Positions 1-11,791 are shown, numbered from the stretch's first letter. The stretch is 64,000 bases of DNA from Artemia franciscana (GCF_032884065.1 NC_088881.1:10637147-10701146); one strand, 5' to 3'. Translations and numbers: made by a program. The notes: generated by a model not told the origin, from the letters alone.

Positions 1-281
1 CTTCTGATTGTTACATAAAGAGATTTATCACCGTTCTGAAAGATCCCGACAAGAGTTTCTGCATCAGCCTTGCTAGCTGTAACAACTCGCCAATTATCTT
101 TTCTGGGCTGAACTTCGACAATTTTAGAGCACTCTCTGCCACACATTTTTTGCAAAAAGTCCTTCCTCAAACCTGACTTCGTGAGGTCAGAGGGCAAATT
201 CTTGAGTACCACTGCATATGAGGGCTTTGTTTCAGTAACTGTAGGAACAATCGCCGCATTCCAAACTAATTTCTCCGACAT
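1..281 (-). CDS. 5' part of RRM-like protein ORF (continues beyond window)
   Basis: Read on the minus strand, an ATG at 281-279 opens a frame that stays open for 93 codons to the window edge. The first in-frame stop upstream lies about 30 nt before the ATG, there is no other ATG between, and the -3 base is G, so the start is credible. Residues 20-90 resemble an RNA-recognition motif: an RNP2-like strand (YAVVLKNLP), a helix (DLTKSGLRKDFLQ), then VVTASKADAETLVGIF. Two readings are possible: a host RNA-binding protein, or the N-terminal RRM-like part of ORF1 of a non-LTR retrotransposon. The TE-rich neighbourhood favours the second somewhat. I do not recognise a specific gene; the 3' part lies outside the window. 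Confidence 0.5.
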   Translation of the reverse strand, partial: MSEKLVWNAAIVPTVTETKPSYAVVLKNLPSDLTKSGLRKDFLQKMCGRECSKIVEVQPRKDNWRVVTASKADAETLVGIFQNGDKSLYVTIR

Positions 282-533
282 GGCTATTGCAGATAATATG
301 TCATTGAAATATATTCAAGTTCTTAAGTCCTTGTACGAAAATCTCTTTGCTTAATAAATCACCAAGTCCCAAGGGAATTTGCACTCAAATACCAAAACTA
401 TCAATTAGCCAACAAATGAAAATAATCCGATTATGAATGATGTTTCAATAAATGTCTATAGGGAAATCAGACCAGCTTGAGCTCACTGTATTAATAGGTT
501 ATATCCAAAATAAGGTGTTTACCAAGCGAACAC

Positions 534-1539
<1,006 letters not shown>

Positions 1540-1626
<87 letters not shown>
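1540..1626. repeat. (TA)n microsatellite
   Basis: A pure alternating TA tract of about 43 units. The 96-residue minus-strand frame across it is an artefact. Confidence 0.97.
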
Positions 1627-1629
<3 letters not shown>

Positions 1630-2309
1630 ATAGAGCAAAACACCGCAGCAATGAAATTCTGATACTATAATATGTGGGATGTTTCTAATAATCAAATTAT
1701 CAAATTTCCTTTCCTTATAATTTACGATTGAGCACCAAAACTAAATTTCATCAAGTCAAAGCTGCAGCAATCCATTTTAACAAAGAACCAATGACAAATC
1801 ATAATGTTCAATTATTAGAAAATGTAATATTAGTGCCATATCTAGGACGGAAATAGCATAAGATAAGGAATCTAATGGTAGCCTACTACTTTTATTTGTT
1901 TAGCATATATCCTTCAAACGTGGTCAACTACTATGTATTTACCTTGGTTATCTTTTGGAATTATTTCAGCAAAGTTCTTAATGAGAGGTTAATAAATGTT
2001 TAAAAAATTTGATTAGGCTAGTAGAATGAATCCATCAGATTAAATTCATAGTCTAAATTATGACATGCAAAAGTGTTTTCAAGCTTCTCTTTCTTCTTCC
2101 CTAATTTTGAAGCCTTACAAAATTGCATAGCATGCACCTATTCATTTTATGTGAAAATTCCCTTGTCAAGCTTTAAAGGAACTCTTAGAGGGACAACTTA
2201 CTCTTTATTACCTTAAATTACATTTGCCAGCAATAAGGGCAAGCCCTGTGGATACTGGTCAGTGATGATGGTGACTCAGCTCATCAGGGGCATCTTAAAA
2301 TGTTTGCCA

Positions 2310-2680
2310 TAGCTTACTGCATCTTCTTGATTGTGTCAAGAACTAACTTGAAGGCTTCAGTACTAGGGTACATGGCTGTATTCTGGCTAAGCACGTTCCA
2401 TAGACTAACTATATAGTTCGAGAAAAATTTGTTAGTGCAGGCACGCTTTAGCATATTTTCAGTAGCGCTTCAAGGGGTACCCTTTTGTTCTTGAAGTACT
2501 ATCTACTTGGAATAAGTTTGGGAAAATGCCATTGTTGCAGATCAACTTGTACAACATGAAAGCATCCCATATGTGAGATGACACAGGTATGTGAGAAATG
2601 ACACTTTGAGCCTTTGGAGTTGGGCAGGACTTGGCAAATGTTGAAAATCCGTTATGCACTTTGTTTTGCATATTAAATCA
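2310..2680 (-). pseudogene. Non-LTR retrotransposon C-terminal fragment (CR1/L2-like), decayed
   Basis: On the minus strand the translation carries the post-RT tail typical of CR1/L2-type elements: a segment like SxxRTKGYPLKRY, then KYAKACLHxQIF, then a degenerate counterpart of the FFSxRVVxxWNxLP block and a terminal SLQVSS-like stretch matching the family's SxxxFKxxLD end. Stops and frame changes interrupt it, so it is a fossil. The family call comes from remembered motif order, not from a search. Confidence 0.45.
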
Positions 2681-2689
2681 TTCCTAACA

Positions 2690-5150
2690 GTGCATTGCTT
2701 GTCTTTGAAACAAAAACAAATGACCATGCATTGTCATACTGATGTTTATTTCTTAAAGTTTTGAGATTTTTTTTTTTTATTTAAGTAAAGAAGTGAAAAA
2801 ATTTAAAATGTATTTTGTTTTCAGTAAAGAGTAATTATGTTCTGGTTTTGAGAAGGCTTGGGGTTGTCAGCACTACTCTTGTTAATTTTTGCTCCTTTTT
2901 AAGTTTGACTTGGTTATTTATTTTAATTTCTGTTGGTTTTGAGTTTCATTTATTGATTTATGGTGATTTGTAGTATTTTTACGTATTTATGTAGTATTTT
3001 TAGTCAAATCGATGTGAAAATTAAAACATTATATTATTCACAAATTTATTTTTCTATGCTCTTTAACAACTTATATACTCTCTTTTGATATATTTAAATT
3101 GCAATAGCAGAAGTAGTTACAGTAGTAGTCCTGAAAGTTTCAACTTAATACCCCCAGTTGTTCCCAATATAATGCTAATGTGTCGTATTGGCAACCATTC
3201 ACATGGTGCCTTTTGATTTAGTTTTAAAGTATGATAGGGCAATTGCATAAATGATACCCAATATCCTTAGAGACTTAGTTACTGGGCCATTCTACTATGC
3301 TAAGTAAAATAACTTTCTAAAATTTTTGACAGGGTGTGTTTGGAAAATGTATGGGTTTGGGGGTAATGCTGCATACCCTCCATTCTCTGTTGAATCATAA
3401 TAATGGCACACAGTTTCATTGTTCTTGTATCCCCTTATTTTGAGCTAGTGCTCATAGGCTATATCAAGGCATTGAGAGGATTGGTTTATTTAGAAATGGC
3501 ATTGAATAAAGAATAAATGTTGTTTGTAATGTTTTTCTCTCAGATATCTGTGTTGCAAGGGAATGGTCCCTTATTTGCGTCTCCAGATGCTTTATTTTAG
3601 TGTGAGAACAAATCAATCGCCTTGCTCCAAACCCAGCTCACTGAACCATCACGCCAATCGTCATCCCAAAGTAAAGGATTCGATTTGCTGATCTCCTTTA
3701 CCTACATTCATCTATTGCCTAGAGGTTGTTCATATTGGGGACCTGATGCAGTTATCAGCTCTTTATGGTGGGAGGAGTGGATTCAGATAGTTTCCTTTGA
3801 TTTAGCTTTTTATTGCCATGACAATTTCAACTTAAATCCTCAACTCTATTCTGAGACAATACAGAAATACCCTTTTTGGCAATCTGTATGCACATAGGGT
3901 CTTTTGGTTTAGTTAAGTATCCCCCTCATAATTCTCTGAAAGTTTTGCTTTAATATTCATAGATCTCTTGGAAACTCAGAACCAAACATGCCCCGCTTTC
4001 CAATAATAAACCTATGTGTAAACAATAGGTAGCCATAATTTATAGCCCTCATTCTAGGGATGTGGGAGATCATGTTATCCCTGGAGGCACATTTTTCGTA
4101 ATTTTTGTCCTTATTAAACAAAATGGCTATCTCGAAATTATGATCTGATTTGTTTGGGGGGTTGACAGGGCGGGGGTTACAGTAGAACTAAGAAGGGTAC
4201 AAAAGGGGACCGGTTTCCCTCCATTCGTTTTTATCTAGAAATAGTACTAGAATCTTTAATTCCTATTTGAATGGACCCTCTCCAAAGTTTCTATGACCAC
4301 GCCTTTCATTCAAAGTGGCAAAATTATCCTAGAAATTACAACAGTCAATCATTGCGTAATTGTTGCTTTTTCTTCTCAGCCCTATCCCAAGCATTATGCT
4401 CTTGCTTGCTTGAATACAACCCACATCACCACCCACATCATAAGCCTCACTGCTACTTCCTAAACTTGCTACTCCTGACACTTGTTAGGAAAAGATTTTG
4501 ATCAACTTCAGTCATCTAGCTGTGGAAAATTCCCTTTTTTGAATGAATGGATGTAGCTACAGGCTATATGCAAAATGCAATTTTTCAAAAAAAAGGTCCA
4601 CATATTTTGCAATAAGAAAAAAAAAATGCAAAGCAGATGTCGAAGATGTGATTTGGCAGATCAGTGGTGCTGAATTTGGGATATCAAATGATAGTAAAAT
4701 TGTTGCTTAATTTTGAAACGTCAATATCATATTATGAATCATATAATATACCTAAATACAAATATACATAAATGCATATATACGTAAAAAATAATATATC
4801 TAAAATTTTAAGAGAGAACATACACCTCAAGTTTTTCTCAGCATAATATCCAGCTTAGAGGGAACTTAACGTCAATGCTGGTATTTGTCTCCAAAGAGAT
4901 TTGCTGTTAGATGAAGCTAGATACCCTGTGAGAGTTGATATTTCTGTCATCAAGTTTACCTTGAATAGTTTTAACCCATCTAATCCATGCTTTTTCTCTT
5001 TTGTTGCATGGTTCTAAATTATGATGATGTGGGCAAGCATGAATTTGAATTTAGAAGGATGCAGGTTGGTCTGCTCCCAGATAAATGAAAGTCATTGCTC
5101 TTAAAAATTTGCAAGAAATATGTTTTATGCTGCATCAATTGGCGAATCCC
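2690..5150. other. Non-coding stretch; one unassigned 91-codon frame
   Basis: No host gene is recognised. A plus-strand frame at 3622-3897 has 91 codons but no motif I know and no convincing start. The segment 4741-4800 is AT-rich with ATA-type repeats. If the AIMP1 first exon lies upstream of 6047, part of this stretch is AIMP1 intron or promoter; I could not decide. Confidence 0.4.
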
Positions 5151-5217
5151 TCAATATCTCCATTTAGATTCATCCTGATTCAAAATGTATAACCATTTAA
5201 TTTTCAAAAGGATTTTG

Positions 5218-5440
5218 ACTAGCAACTCACCGAGCACCAAGCCGCCTGAGGCCAACACAGCTACGCAAGCTCCTCCTCCATCCCAATCTATAAAATCTTC
5301 TCTCTTCATACCATCCCAGGGAGCTCCCATTTCCCTTAAATCTCTCTTTATAAGATCCTCCCATCCCAACCGCAGAGGACCTGCTTACCGTTTAGCCCTA
5401 GACAGCTGGTCAAAAAGGAGAATCTTGGCAATCTGCCATC
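5218..5440 (-). pseudogene. Non-LTR retrotransposon 3' end, 5'-truncated (family N1)
   Basis: On the minus strand the translation runs NGKQVLCGWDGRIL, then RDLREMGAPWD, which corresponds to the C-terminal KWKxGRPxxxWxDxIxKDLxxLG tail of RTE/CR1-type elements. It is the same family as the plus-strand copy at 54998-55276: both contain the block GCGTAGCTGTGTTGGCCTCA near their 3' end. The copy is truncated at its 5' side and frame-broken. Confidence 0.6.
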
Positions 5441-5652
5441 TTTTATCCACAGAATGTGCCCTAGCAGAGGCAAAAAATTAATATTTGTCGAATTTATCTT
5501 TTGTGCTGATGAATGTGGTGTTCGTACATACATGGGGTCTGAATATGTCATTCATGCGCTATGAATGTACTGATTTAGTTTTACAGTGAACTAAACTGGT
5601 AAAAAACTTCAAACGTCAGTAGTAGTTTTTTTTAATGTCGTCTGTTTCATTT

Positions 5653-6060
5653 TTGCAGTGAAGATGCTGATCTGTATATTGTGACACTGTACAACGGGTA
5701 CCTTTAGTATTTTTCTACCAAGCGAGTATTTCTCATTACACTGCCTGTAAGTTTCTAATCTTCACAAAAAGCACGCACAGCAGTTTTTTTTCTTTTTTAA
5801 ATATGGCGTTCAACCTGTGTTACTAGTTCCTGTGTAAACCTTTAACAACAGCTAAATCTTTTTCATCTCTTCACAAAGGCGGAAAGGGTGCCATGGATAC
5901 CGATAGGGGGACATATTTCCCCCATAGAAAAAAAGAAGACATTAAGAAATATACAGGATAGGAAAATGATAACTACTCCTATTCAAATTGTGGTGAAAGA
6001 AAGACCCTTATAGAGTTCTACCTCAGGAAATTTCCTGGTTGCGCTCATGGTGGAAATCCG
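5653..6060. repeat. Dispersed repeat R-D, copy 1 (empty-site version)
   Basis: About 400 bp that recur at 7886-8526 with roughly 85-90% identity by eye, from GAAGATGCTG to GGTTGCGCTCATGG. This copy lacks the minisatellite insertion carried by copy 2. It ends within 120 bp of the AIMP1 coiled-coil exon and overlaps the only candidate first coding exon. Confidence 0.85.
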
Positions 6061-6091
6061 GGTAAGGCGTTCGCATCTGGCCCCACAACAA
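6047..6091 (+). CDS. AIMP1: Candidate first coding exon of AIMP1 (weak)
   Basis: An ATG at 6047 opens 15 codons that run in phase 0 into a consensus donor (CAA then GTAAGT at 6092). It would join the exon at 6175 across an 83-nt intron and give a plausible N-terminal length for p43 (about 289 residues in total; the human protein has 312). Against it, the first 14 bases belong to repeat R-D and the 15 residues resemble no p43 N-terminus I know. The true first exon may lie further upstream or outside the window. Confidence 0.22.
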
Positions 6092-6174
6092 GTAAGTTTG
6101 TTTTGTATATGATGTTTTTGACAGAAAAATAACAGCTTTGTTCAAAAATTAGCAGTTTTTTAATTTATTTTTAG

Positions 6175-6484
6175 GTGAACAGACTCGAAGTTCTTTTCTC
6201 ATCTGGTGTTGTGGCAACAGGAAAAAATACGGAGCTTGAAAGCCTAAGACAAGAAAACAAGACTTTGAAATCCGAAGTTGAAAACCTGAAGATGGAATTG
6301 AATAAAGGCAAGAAAAGTGAGAGTGTAAAGCCATTATCTAGTCCAGATTTTTCCAAGCCTGTGGTTCCTGAAGTAAATGGGGTTGTCCAGAGGCAAACAA
6401 AGAAAGAAGAGGTGCATGTCCCAAAGGAAACTATGAGTAAGAAGAAAGAAGAAAAGACTGCTAAAGTCAAGGTTAAACCTGAAG
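6175..6484 (+). CDS. AIMP1: AIMP1 exon: N-terminal coiled coil and Lys-rich linker
   Basis: The acceptor is TTTTTAG at 6168-6174 and the donor is GAAG then GTAAAA at 6485; the exon ends in phase 1, matching the next exon. It encodes 103 residues. Residues about 1-45 form a heptad-rich coiled coil (NRLEVLF, then ELESLRQENKTLKSEVENLK), the part of p43 that binds arginyl-tRNA synthetase in the multisynthetase complex. Residues about 46-103 are a Lys/Glu/Ser-rich, probably disordered linker ending KTAKVKVKPEG, as in p43 just before the EMAP-II domain. The linker is weakly conserved, so identification rests on domain order with the following exons. The frame read on to 6495 is an artefact of intron read-through. 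Confidence 0.88.
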
Positions 6485-7885
6485 GTAAAACTTGAATCTA
6501 AAGCCGATTGACTAACTCCACAAGGCAAACTGAAGAAACTGTAAAAACGGCGTTGTGTGTTTTAATGTTAATGTATCAATTATTTGGAGGAAAAAAAATC
6601 TGAAATTTTTTAGAGTTTTGTTTACATGCTAATTTACGAATCTTCCTGAAGTCTATTTTATTCTGAACTAATTGATAAAAATAAACATTTAAAAAACAAA
6701 AATATCTGTCACCTAATATGTTCCTTTAAAGTGAACCTATTTTCTCGATAGTATGAATTCGAATTAATCCATTCATTTATGAATGGATTAACGTGTATGC
6801 AATAACGTACGTTAGTGTCTGTCTCATAAAAAAAAAGAAAAACCATTCTGCTAATTGCTACCATTTTCTCGTTGGAAATAGACACAATAAAATAACATAA
6901 TTGATGCAACATTTTAAAAAAAATAACAGTACATAAACAGAATTTGCTTTTCTGGGAGTTTTCATTTTTTTTTAATCAATGTCAAGCCTTTGGAAATAAC
7001 GTCTGGCAATAATGACCTGAGACAATTAAAAATTTAACTCTAACAGCCAATTTGTCATTCCTTTCCCTTTTCTCTCCTCTGCTATTATGCCTGGTTTATT
7101 AGCATACCCTTTGTCTATGTCTTATCTTTAATACTAAAATGGATTTGACCCCTCTCCATTAAATTTTGGTCCGACTCATAAAAACGTATCAAAAAATGCA
7201 TATCAACAAACTTTGGATGCGTTTTTTAAAAATTTCTTTTTGGTGTAAGTTTTCAAGTGTTTAGTGTGTAAGAGAAAGTTTTAAAGTGTACCAGGTTGTC
7301 GATTTAGTATAGACAAATAATACTAGATGACAAATGTGTTTTTTTTTTTTTTTTATCTGCTTCACCGTCTTATATGCAATATTTTAAAATATCACCCGAA
7401 ATCATCTGCTTTTACTCTACGAAATAGGCCTATCACTTAAAAATGTGAGGTTTGACTCTTGAAACATCACTTAATCTTGCAATGAAAAATGTAAACTCTA
7501 ATGTGCCAAAAACTGTAATTAAGAGTTTTTAGAAAAGATTAATTGTGATAGGAAAAACTTGCATGTAACTAGCTACCTGGGCTAGACCTAATGACCGGTT
7601 CTCAGACTACTCGAAGAAAATGTCACCTGATTTAATAATATGGAGTAAGAAATCTAGACTAAAAAGGAAATGCCATTTTTGATGAGAAAAATAACTTTCT
7701 TTTTTAAAACTGACTGGTTCTTTTGTGAGAAATAATACGCCAGTAAATAGAACTACAAGTTTTTAAGCCACAACATTTTTTAAAGTAAAAGCTCTGTTTC
7801 TGTGGGGTTTTAAATAGTCAATAATTCATCTTATCCTTTGCGTGTACATCCGTGGAGGACATCTTTTTTTTGTATTAACATAATG
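6485..7885. other. AIMP1 intron, first part: no recognised elements
   Basis: AT-rich intron sequence. A perfect inverted repeat of 11-bp arms (AATCCATTCAT) lies at 6766-6789, and a T17 run is near 7338. No coding signal was seen on either strand. Confidence 0.6.
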
Positions 7886-8526
7886 TTGCATTGAAGATGC
7901 TGGTCTGTATATTGTGACACTGTACGACGGGTACCTGTAGCCTCTTTCTACTAAGCGAGAATTTCTCATTACACTGCCTGTAAGTTTCTAGATGGTAGTC
8001 CAAGTCTGATGTGTTGTAAAAAGATGGAGAACTACCTTCTTGCGTTTCTTCAGCAAATGTGTTGCTGATGTGTTGCTAAAAGATGAAGAACTATCTACTT
8101 GCGTTTCTTCAGCAAATGTGTTGCTGATGTGTTGCTAAAAGATGAAGAACTATCTACTTGCGTTTCATTAGCAAATGTGTTGCTGATGTGTTGTTAAAAG
8201 ATGGAGAACTATCTTAACTATCTTCCTCGCAAATAAGTTTGCACAACAGTATTATTTTCTTTTTTTAACGTGGCGTCCAATCTGTGTTACTAGTTCACGT
8301 GTAAGCCTTAACAACAGCTAAATCTGTTTCATGTCTACACAAAGGAGGGAAGGGTGCCATGGATACCGATAAGGGGATACATTTCCCCTATAGAAAACAA
8401 GATGACATTAAGAAATGTATAAATATAGGAGAATGATAACAACTCCCATTCAAATTGTGGCAAAAGAAAGACCCTTATAGTATTCCGCCGCAAGAAATTT
8501 TCTGGTTGCGCTCATGGCGGATATCC
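7886..8526. repeat. Dispersed repeat R-D, copy 2 (filled-site version)
   Basis: Homologous to 5653-6060 on the same strand, but split after CTGTAAGTTTCTA by the minisatellite element at 7991-8217. Beyond it the homology resumes (TCTTCCTCGCAAATAAG against TCTTCACAAAAAGC). The pair gives a filled and an empty site side by side. Confidence 0.85.
7991..8222. repeat. Minisatellite element, 59-bp unit, about 4 copies
   Basis: It opens with GATGGTAGTCCAAGTCT, then units of exactly 59 bp start at 8008, 8067, 8126 and 8185 (core GATGTGTTGCTAAAAGATG). The same opening and unit recur at 12272-12440 with three units, so this is a dispersed mobile or transduced segment rather than a purely local expansion. 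59 is not a multiple of 3, which argues against coding. Confidence 0.9.
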
Positions 8527-9136
8527 TTACTGAAGATTGCTCTAATATCTCTTTATCCAAAAATGTAAAATAATTGCTAGAAGCATACTTTTTTGGATTT
8601 TCCCAAAATGATTCATGATGTTGATCTTCCTAAAATGTTGTCCAATGTGATATTGTTTTCTTCAGTGTCATCTATTTTGTCACCGTTTTGGTTCTTGGTT
8701 AAATGGATATCGTTATGCAAGATACAAAATTTGCAGATGTCACCGCTCTTACACCTAATTGCTGGAAACACCTAGATTTTTTTTCGGTGTCGATTTGCCA
8801 AATTGATGCCGAATTAAAAAGAAAACGGTAGCGATTTAAGCTTGAAAACTTTTGTAATTTTTGGTGTCGCTTTCAAAAAGGGCGCCGAGTTTCGTCGTAA
8901 TGATCAACAAAAAAAAATAGAAGAGATCCCTAGTCGTTTGCTTCTTTTCACCAGGAAAATCAAAAGAACTAGATAATAATAATTAAATGCTAAAAATAAA
9001 AGAACTTCATAATTTAATAATGAAAGAATTTATAATTTAATTCAAAAATGTTTAATTAAATAAAAATCATAAAATAATTAAGATAAAATCATCAATCAAC
9101 TTATCGGTTGAGACCAATCATGCAACTATTGATCAA
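8527..9136. other. AIMP1 intron: no recognised elements
   Basis: AT-rich sequence without coding signal. A 60-codon frame at 8593-8775 has no recognisable motif. Confidence 0.5.
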
Positions 9137-9150
9137 TTACAATTGACTAT

Positions 9151-9250
9151 CTGTACATTTAATTTAAATAAGTTCCCTTGCGACACATGGGATTGAACCT
9201 ACCAACCTCTGATCAGGACGTGTAGATGTATCCACTACGTCATCGCAAGG
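9151..9250 (-). mobile_element. tRNA-derived SINE (S1), minus strand
   Basis: On the minus strand the head reads CCTTGCGATGACGTAGTGG. It carries an A-box-like TGACGTAGTGG and a B box GGTTCAATCCC about 40 nt later, and the acceptor-like ends CCTTGCGA and TCGCAAGG are perfectly complementary. An AT-rich tail follows. It is flanked by the direct repeat ACAATTGACTAT at 9139-9150 and 9252-9263, a target-site duplication. The anticodon and T arms do not fold well, so this is not a functional tRNA gene. Confidence 0.7.
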
Positions 9251-9263
9251 TACAATTGACTAT

Positions 9264-9400
9264 TGTATTGTATCAGATTAACGACGCTTCTTGACTATTC
9301 AGGTCCCTGCGTCGATCCTGCAGTGCATTACGGCATCATGATTCGATCTCTAGGTCCCGTATTACCAAGCTAAGGTCAAACCCACTGCGCCACCACAGGA
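9264..9400 (-). mobile_element. tRNA-derived SINE (S2), minus strand
   Basis: The minus-strand head, TCCTGTGGTGGCGCAGTGGG, contains a near-canonical A box (TGGCGCAGTGG). A degenerate B box (GAGATCGAATC) follows at about 9335. It is flanked by ACAATTGACTAT at 9252-9263 and 9403-9414, and so shares the middle copy with S1: a second SINE inserted at the same target sequence. Confidence 0.7.
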
Positions 9401-9479
9401 TTACAATTGACTATGGGTATCTATGATGCTCAGTTTTGAAAATTTTGCGCAAAGGACATTGTTTCTGTACCGCTATCGT

Positions 9480-10292
9480 TTGTCAATTGAGCTGCTGAAA
9501 TCGGTGCAAAAAAAGCTGCGTGTGTCTGGCCCTTAAAGGTCGTCTCTTAAAGTTTTCACATTTATGGGATAGTAGTTCAAACCTAAAATGAACAGAAACC
9601 ACTGTGAACAAATAAATGAATAAAAAGATTAAAACTAGCATGAATAATTGTTTCAAACAGAGAGGTACTGATTTGGAAGAATGGATGAAACCTAAATGAA
9701 CAAAAATCAAATCAATAATCATGTTGAACTTAATGTTCGTATTCGTTTATTTAAATAGCTATCGTATCACTCGACAAAATGAACGCTAAATTACGCTACT
9801 TTTACAATCACAATTTTACAATTAACACTTGTTAAATGCTCCTATGAAATATGGTACAAAGAAGTTTGCGAATCTGTTCGTACGGCACTTGGCTGGTTCT
9901 AGTTTGTTGTAATGCCTAGTATGTCTGCTGATTGATGCGGATGGTGAAAAAAATTTCATTATTAGCTCATGTCTTCGTTTGAATAAGGTCGGTAAATTCA
10001 AGAGCTCAAGGCACTTTCGTAGCTGCTGAAACTGGGTCCAAGTATTATCCTAGTAGCGCGTTTTTGGACATGTTCTAGTTCATCTGCCATGTAAGCTGTG
10101 TTCTGAGTTTGGGGACCCCAAACGGGACAGCATTAGTCGAGGAAAGGCCTGATGTTGGTTGTATACGCCAGCAGGAGCTGACGATCAGAGAAGCCTAACC
10201 TGCGCATACTTGTTAAACTCTGGATTGAGTAGTGACCTTTATGCACAATATTGTCTACATGCAGCTTAAACGAGCAGTCACTTGTAAATACG
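9480..10292 (-). pseudogene. Non-LTR retrotransposon post-RT region, decayed
   Basis: From 10292 down on the minus strand the translation matches the thumb/post-RT block of Jockey/CR1-type elements: SFKLHVDNIVHKG, then SIQSLTSMRRLGFSDRQLLL, YTTNIRPFLD, CCPVWGPQ, and ELEHVQKRATRIILG. The order matches the family's LxWxxHI, YxxxIRPxLEY, PVWxP and LExVQKRAxRII. In-frame stops and shifts follow below 9950. The 79-codon frame at 9483-9722 continues the same strand but I cannot assign it. It is a dead copy in the AIMP1 intron, antisense to the gene. Confidence 0.7.
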
Positions 10293-11262
10293 TAATTGAG
10301 CACAAATTACCACAAATAAGAGTACCGCTAGCGACTAGCCCCAGCGACTACCAACTGCTGCCACCCTAAACCCTCTAAAGGCCAGAGAGTTAGGTACCAT
10401 TTAATGAATACTATTTGTATTTCGAACAGTGTGTGTTTTATTTGTGTAACGTCAACAACAAAACAAAAACAAAATGCGATCACAAGGCTGATCATACATT
10501 TAAAAGTGAAATTCACCACGAATAATACGAGTGGGGCTACCCTCCTCCCAAAAACACTTGAAATAAACTGCAAAAAAACTATCCCGTATTAAAGAAGATG
10601 AGTGGGTTACTCCCCTACTTCAACGCGCCGCTAGTTCTACTTAGAGACAACTTCTTGATAGTAGTATAAGCTGGATTCTAATTGTAAATAAAAGTACATA
10701 TTTTTGGAAGTTTGCAGTGCCTTTGTATTGTTTAATCTCTTGCTTTAGATCACCGTTATTACATTATCTGTGATTTATTTTGAAAATACACAATTTTTAG
10801 AAGAAAAATATAAAGTAAAGGTTGGGCTTGGATTTACATTTCGTTTTGATGTGGTTAATGATTTATTTTTTCAATTTTTGCTTGGCCATTATTTGACAAA
10901 GTTTAGAAACAACTGGGCATTAGACACGCGTTCGGATGGGGGGAGGGGGTAGGATTTATAGTCTTAGGTTGTGTTGCCTGAATATATACTTTTTGAGATA
11001 TGAAACCCTTTTGCGAGAAGAATCTTCCTTCAACTCAACCCTCCTCTCCAGTTCCCAGCAGTAACGAATGTTAATTTCATTCTTTGCTATGATGTTGTAT
11101 AAAAAAGAAACTTGTTAGGCATGGTTTTACTTATCTAAATGAACTAGAAAATTATTTCTGCATTTTTTTGTATAGCCATCGTTTTTAACTTTTTTTTTGA
11201 ATTGGTAAAATAATTAATAGTAATAATTTATTTTTAACTCGCTAGAAAACAGCAAATACAAG
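10293..11262. other. AIMP1 intron: nothing recognised
   Basis: Short frames at 10404-10592 and 10770-10952 carry no motif. There is no evidence of a gene or of a repeat shared with the rest of the window. Confidence 0.5.
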
Positions 11263-11306
11263 CGGAGTACTAGGTAACTTTGAAGACCACACTGCCTTTC
11301 CATGAC

Positions 11307-11654
11307 GAAAGTAAAACAGTTCAAAATAGAAATGATACCTTTTTATTGACAGTGAATAGATATAAAATTATTTAAATGGATATTTCGAACACATATACAA
11401 TGTTCATCATCAGCAGTAAACCTCTTTTATCTTTAATCAGATGATTTAAAGTCTTGAATTGTAGACCTCGTTCAAACTTTTTTCCTTTAAAAGTGCCTAA
11501 ATGTAGATTGAATTTTATTGAAGGTGGCAAAATCCTTTTCATCATGCTTATGATGAACACTGTATATGCGTTCGAAATATCCAGTTAAGTAATTTTATAT
11601 CTATTCACTGTCAATAAAAAAGGTATCATCCCTATTTTGAACTGTTTTACTTTC
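11307..11654. mobile_element. Foldback element with ~105-bp inverted arms
   Basis: The left arm (11307-11412) and the right arm (11545-11654) are inverted copies with few mismatches. They start GAAAGTAAAACAGTTCAAAA and include ACAGTGAATAGATATAAAAT and ATATTTCGAACNCATATAC. About 130 bp separate them. CGGAGTACTAGG occurs as a 12-bp direct repeat at 11263-11274 and 11654-11665; the left copy is offset about 32 bp from the arm, so it may or may not be a target duplication. No transposase is present; it looks non-autonomous. Confidence 0.8.
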
Positions 11655-11791
11655 GGAGTACTAGGAAAAAAGAAACAAAAGAGAATCTTCAAAATACACA
11701 AATATAATGAAGAATCACTAACAGCAAAACAATCTAAATAACGGGTGGAAATATCCTAGAGAAAAAACAGCATTATAAGCTAAAAAAGTTT

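Larger units (their letters stand above)
9139..9414. repeat. Three copies of a 12-bp target-site duplication
   Basis: ACAATTGACTAT occurs at 9139-9150, 9252-9263 and 9403-9414, bracketing the two SINEs. This is the expected product of two target-primed insertions into the same site. Confidence 0.85.

Noticed and set aside
9175..9250. Functional tRNA gene on the minus strand
   Set aside because: A and B boxes and acceptor-like ends are present, but the anticodon and T arms do not pair, and the segment is flanked by target-site duplications; a SINE fits better.
11515..11575. Hammerhead-ribozyme-like series TGATGA ... CGAAA in the foldback at 11307-11654
   Set aside because: The bases between the two cores do not form a stem II adjoining the GAAA as required, stems I and III could not be drawn, and no cleavage triplet fits.
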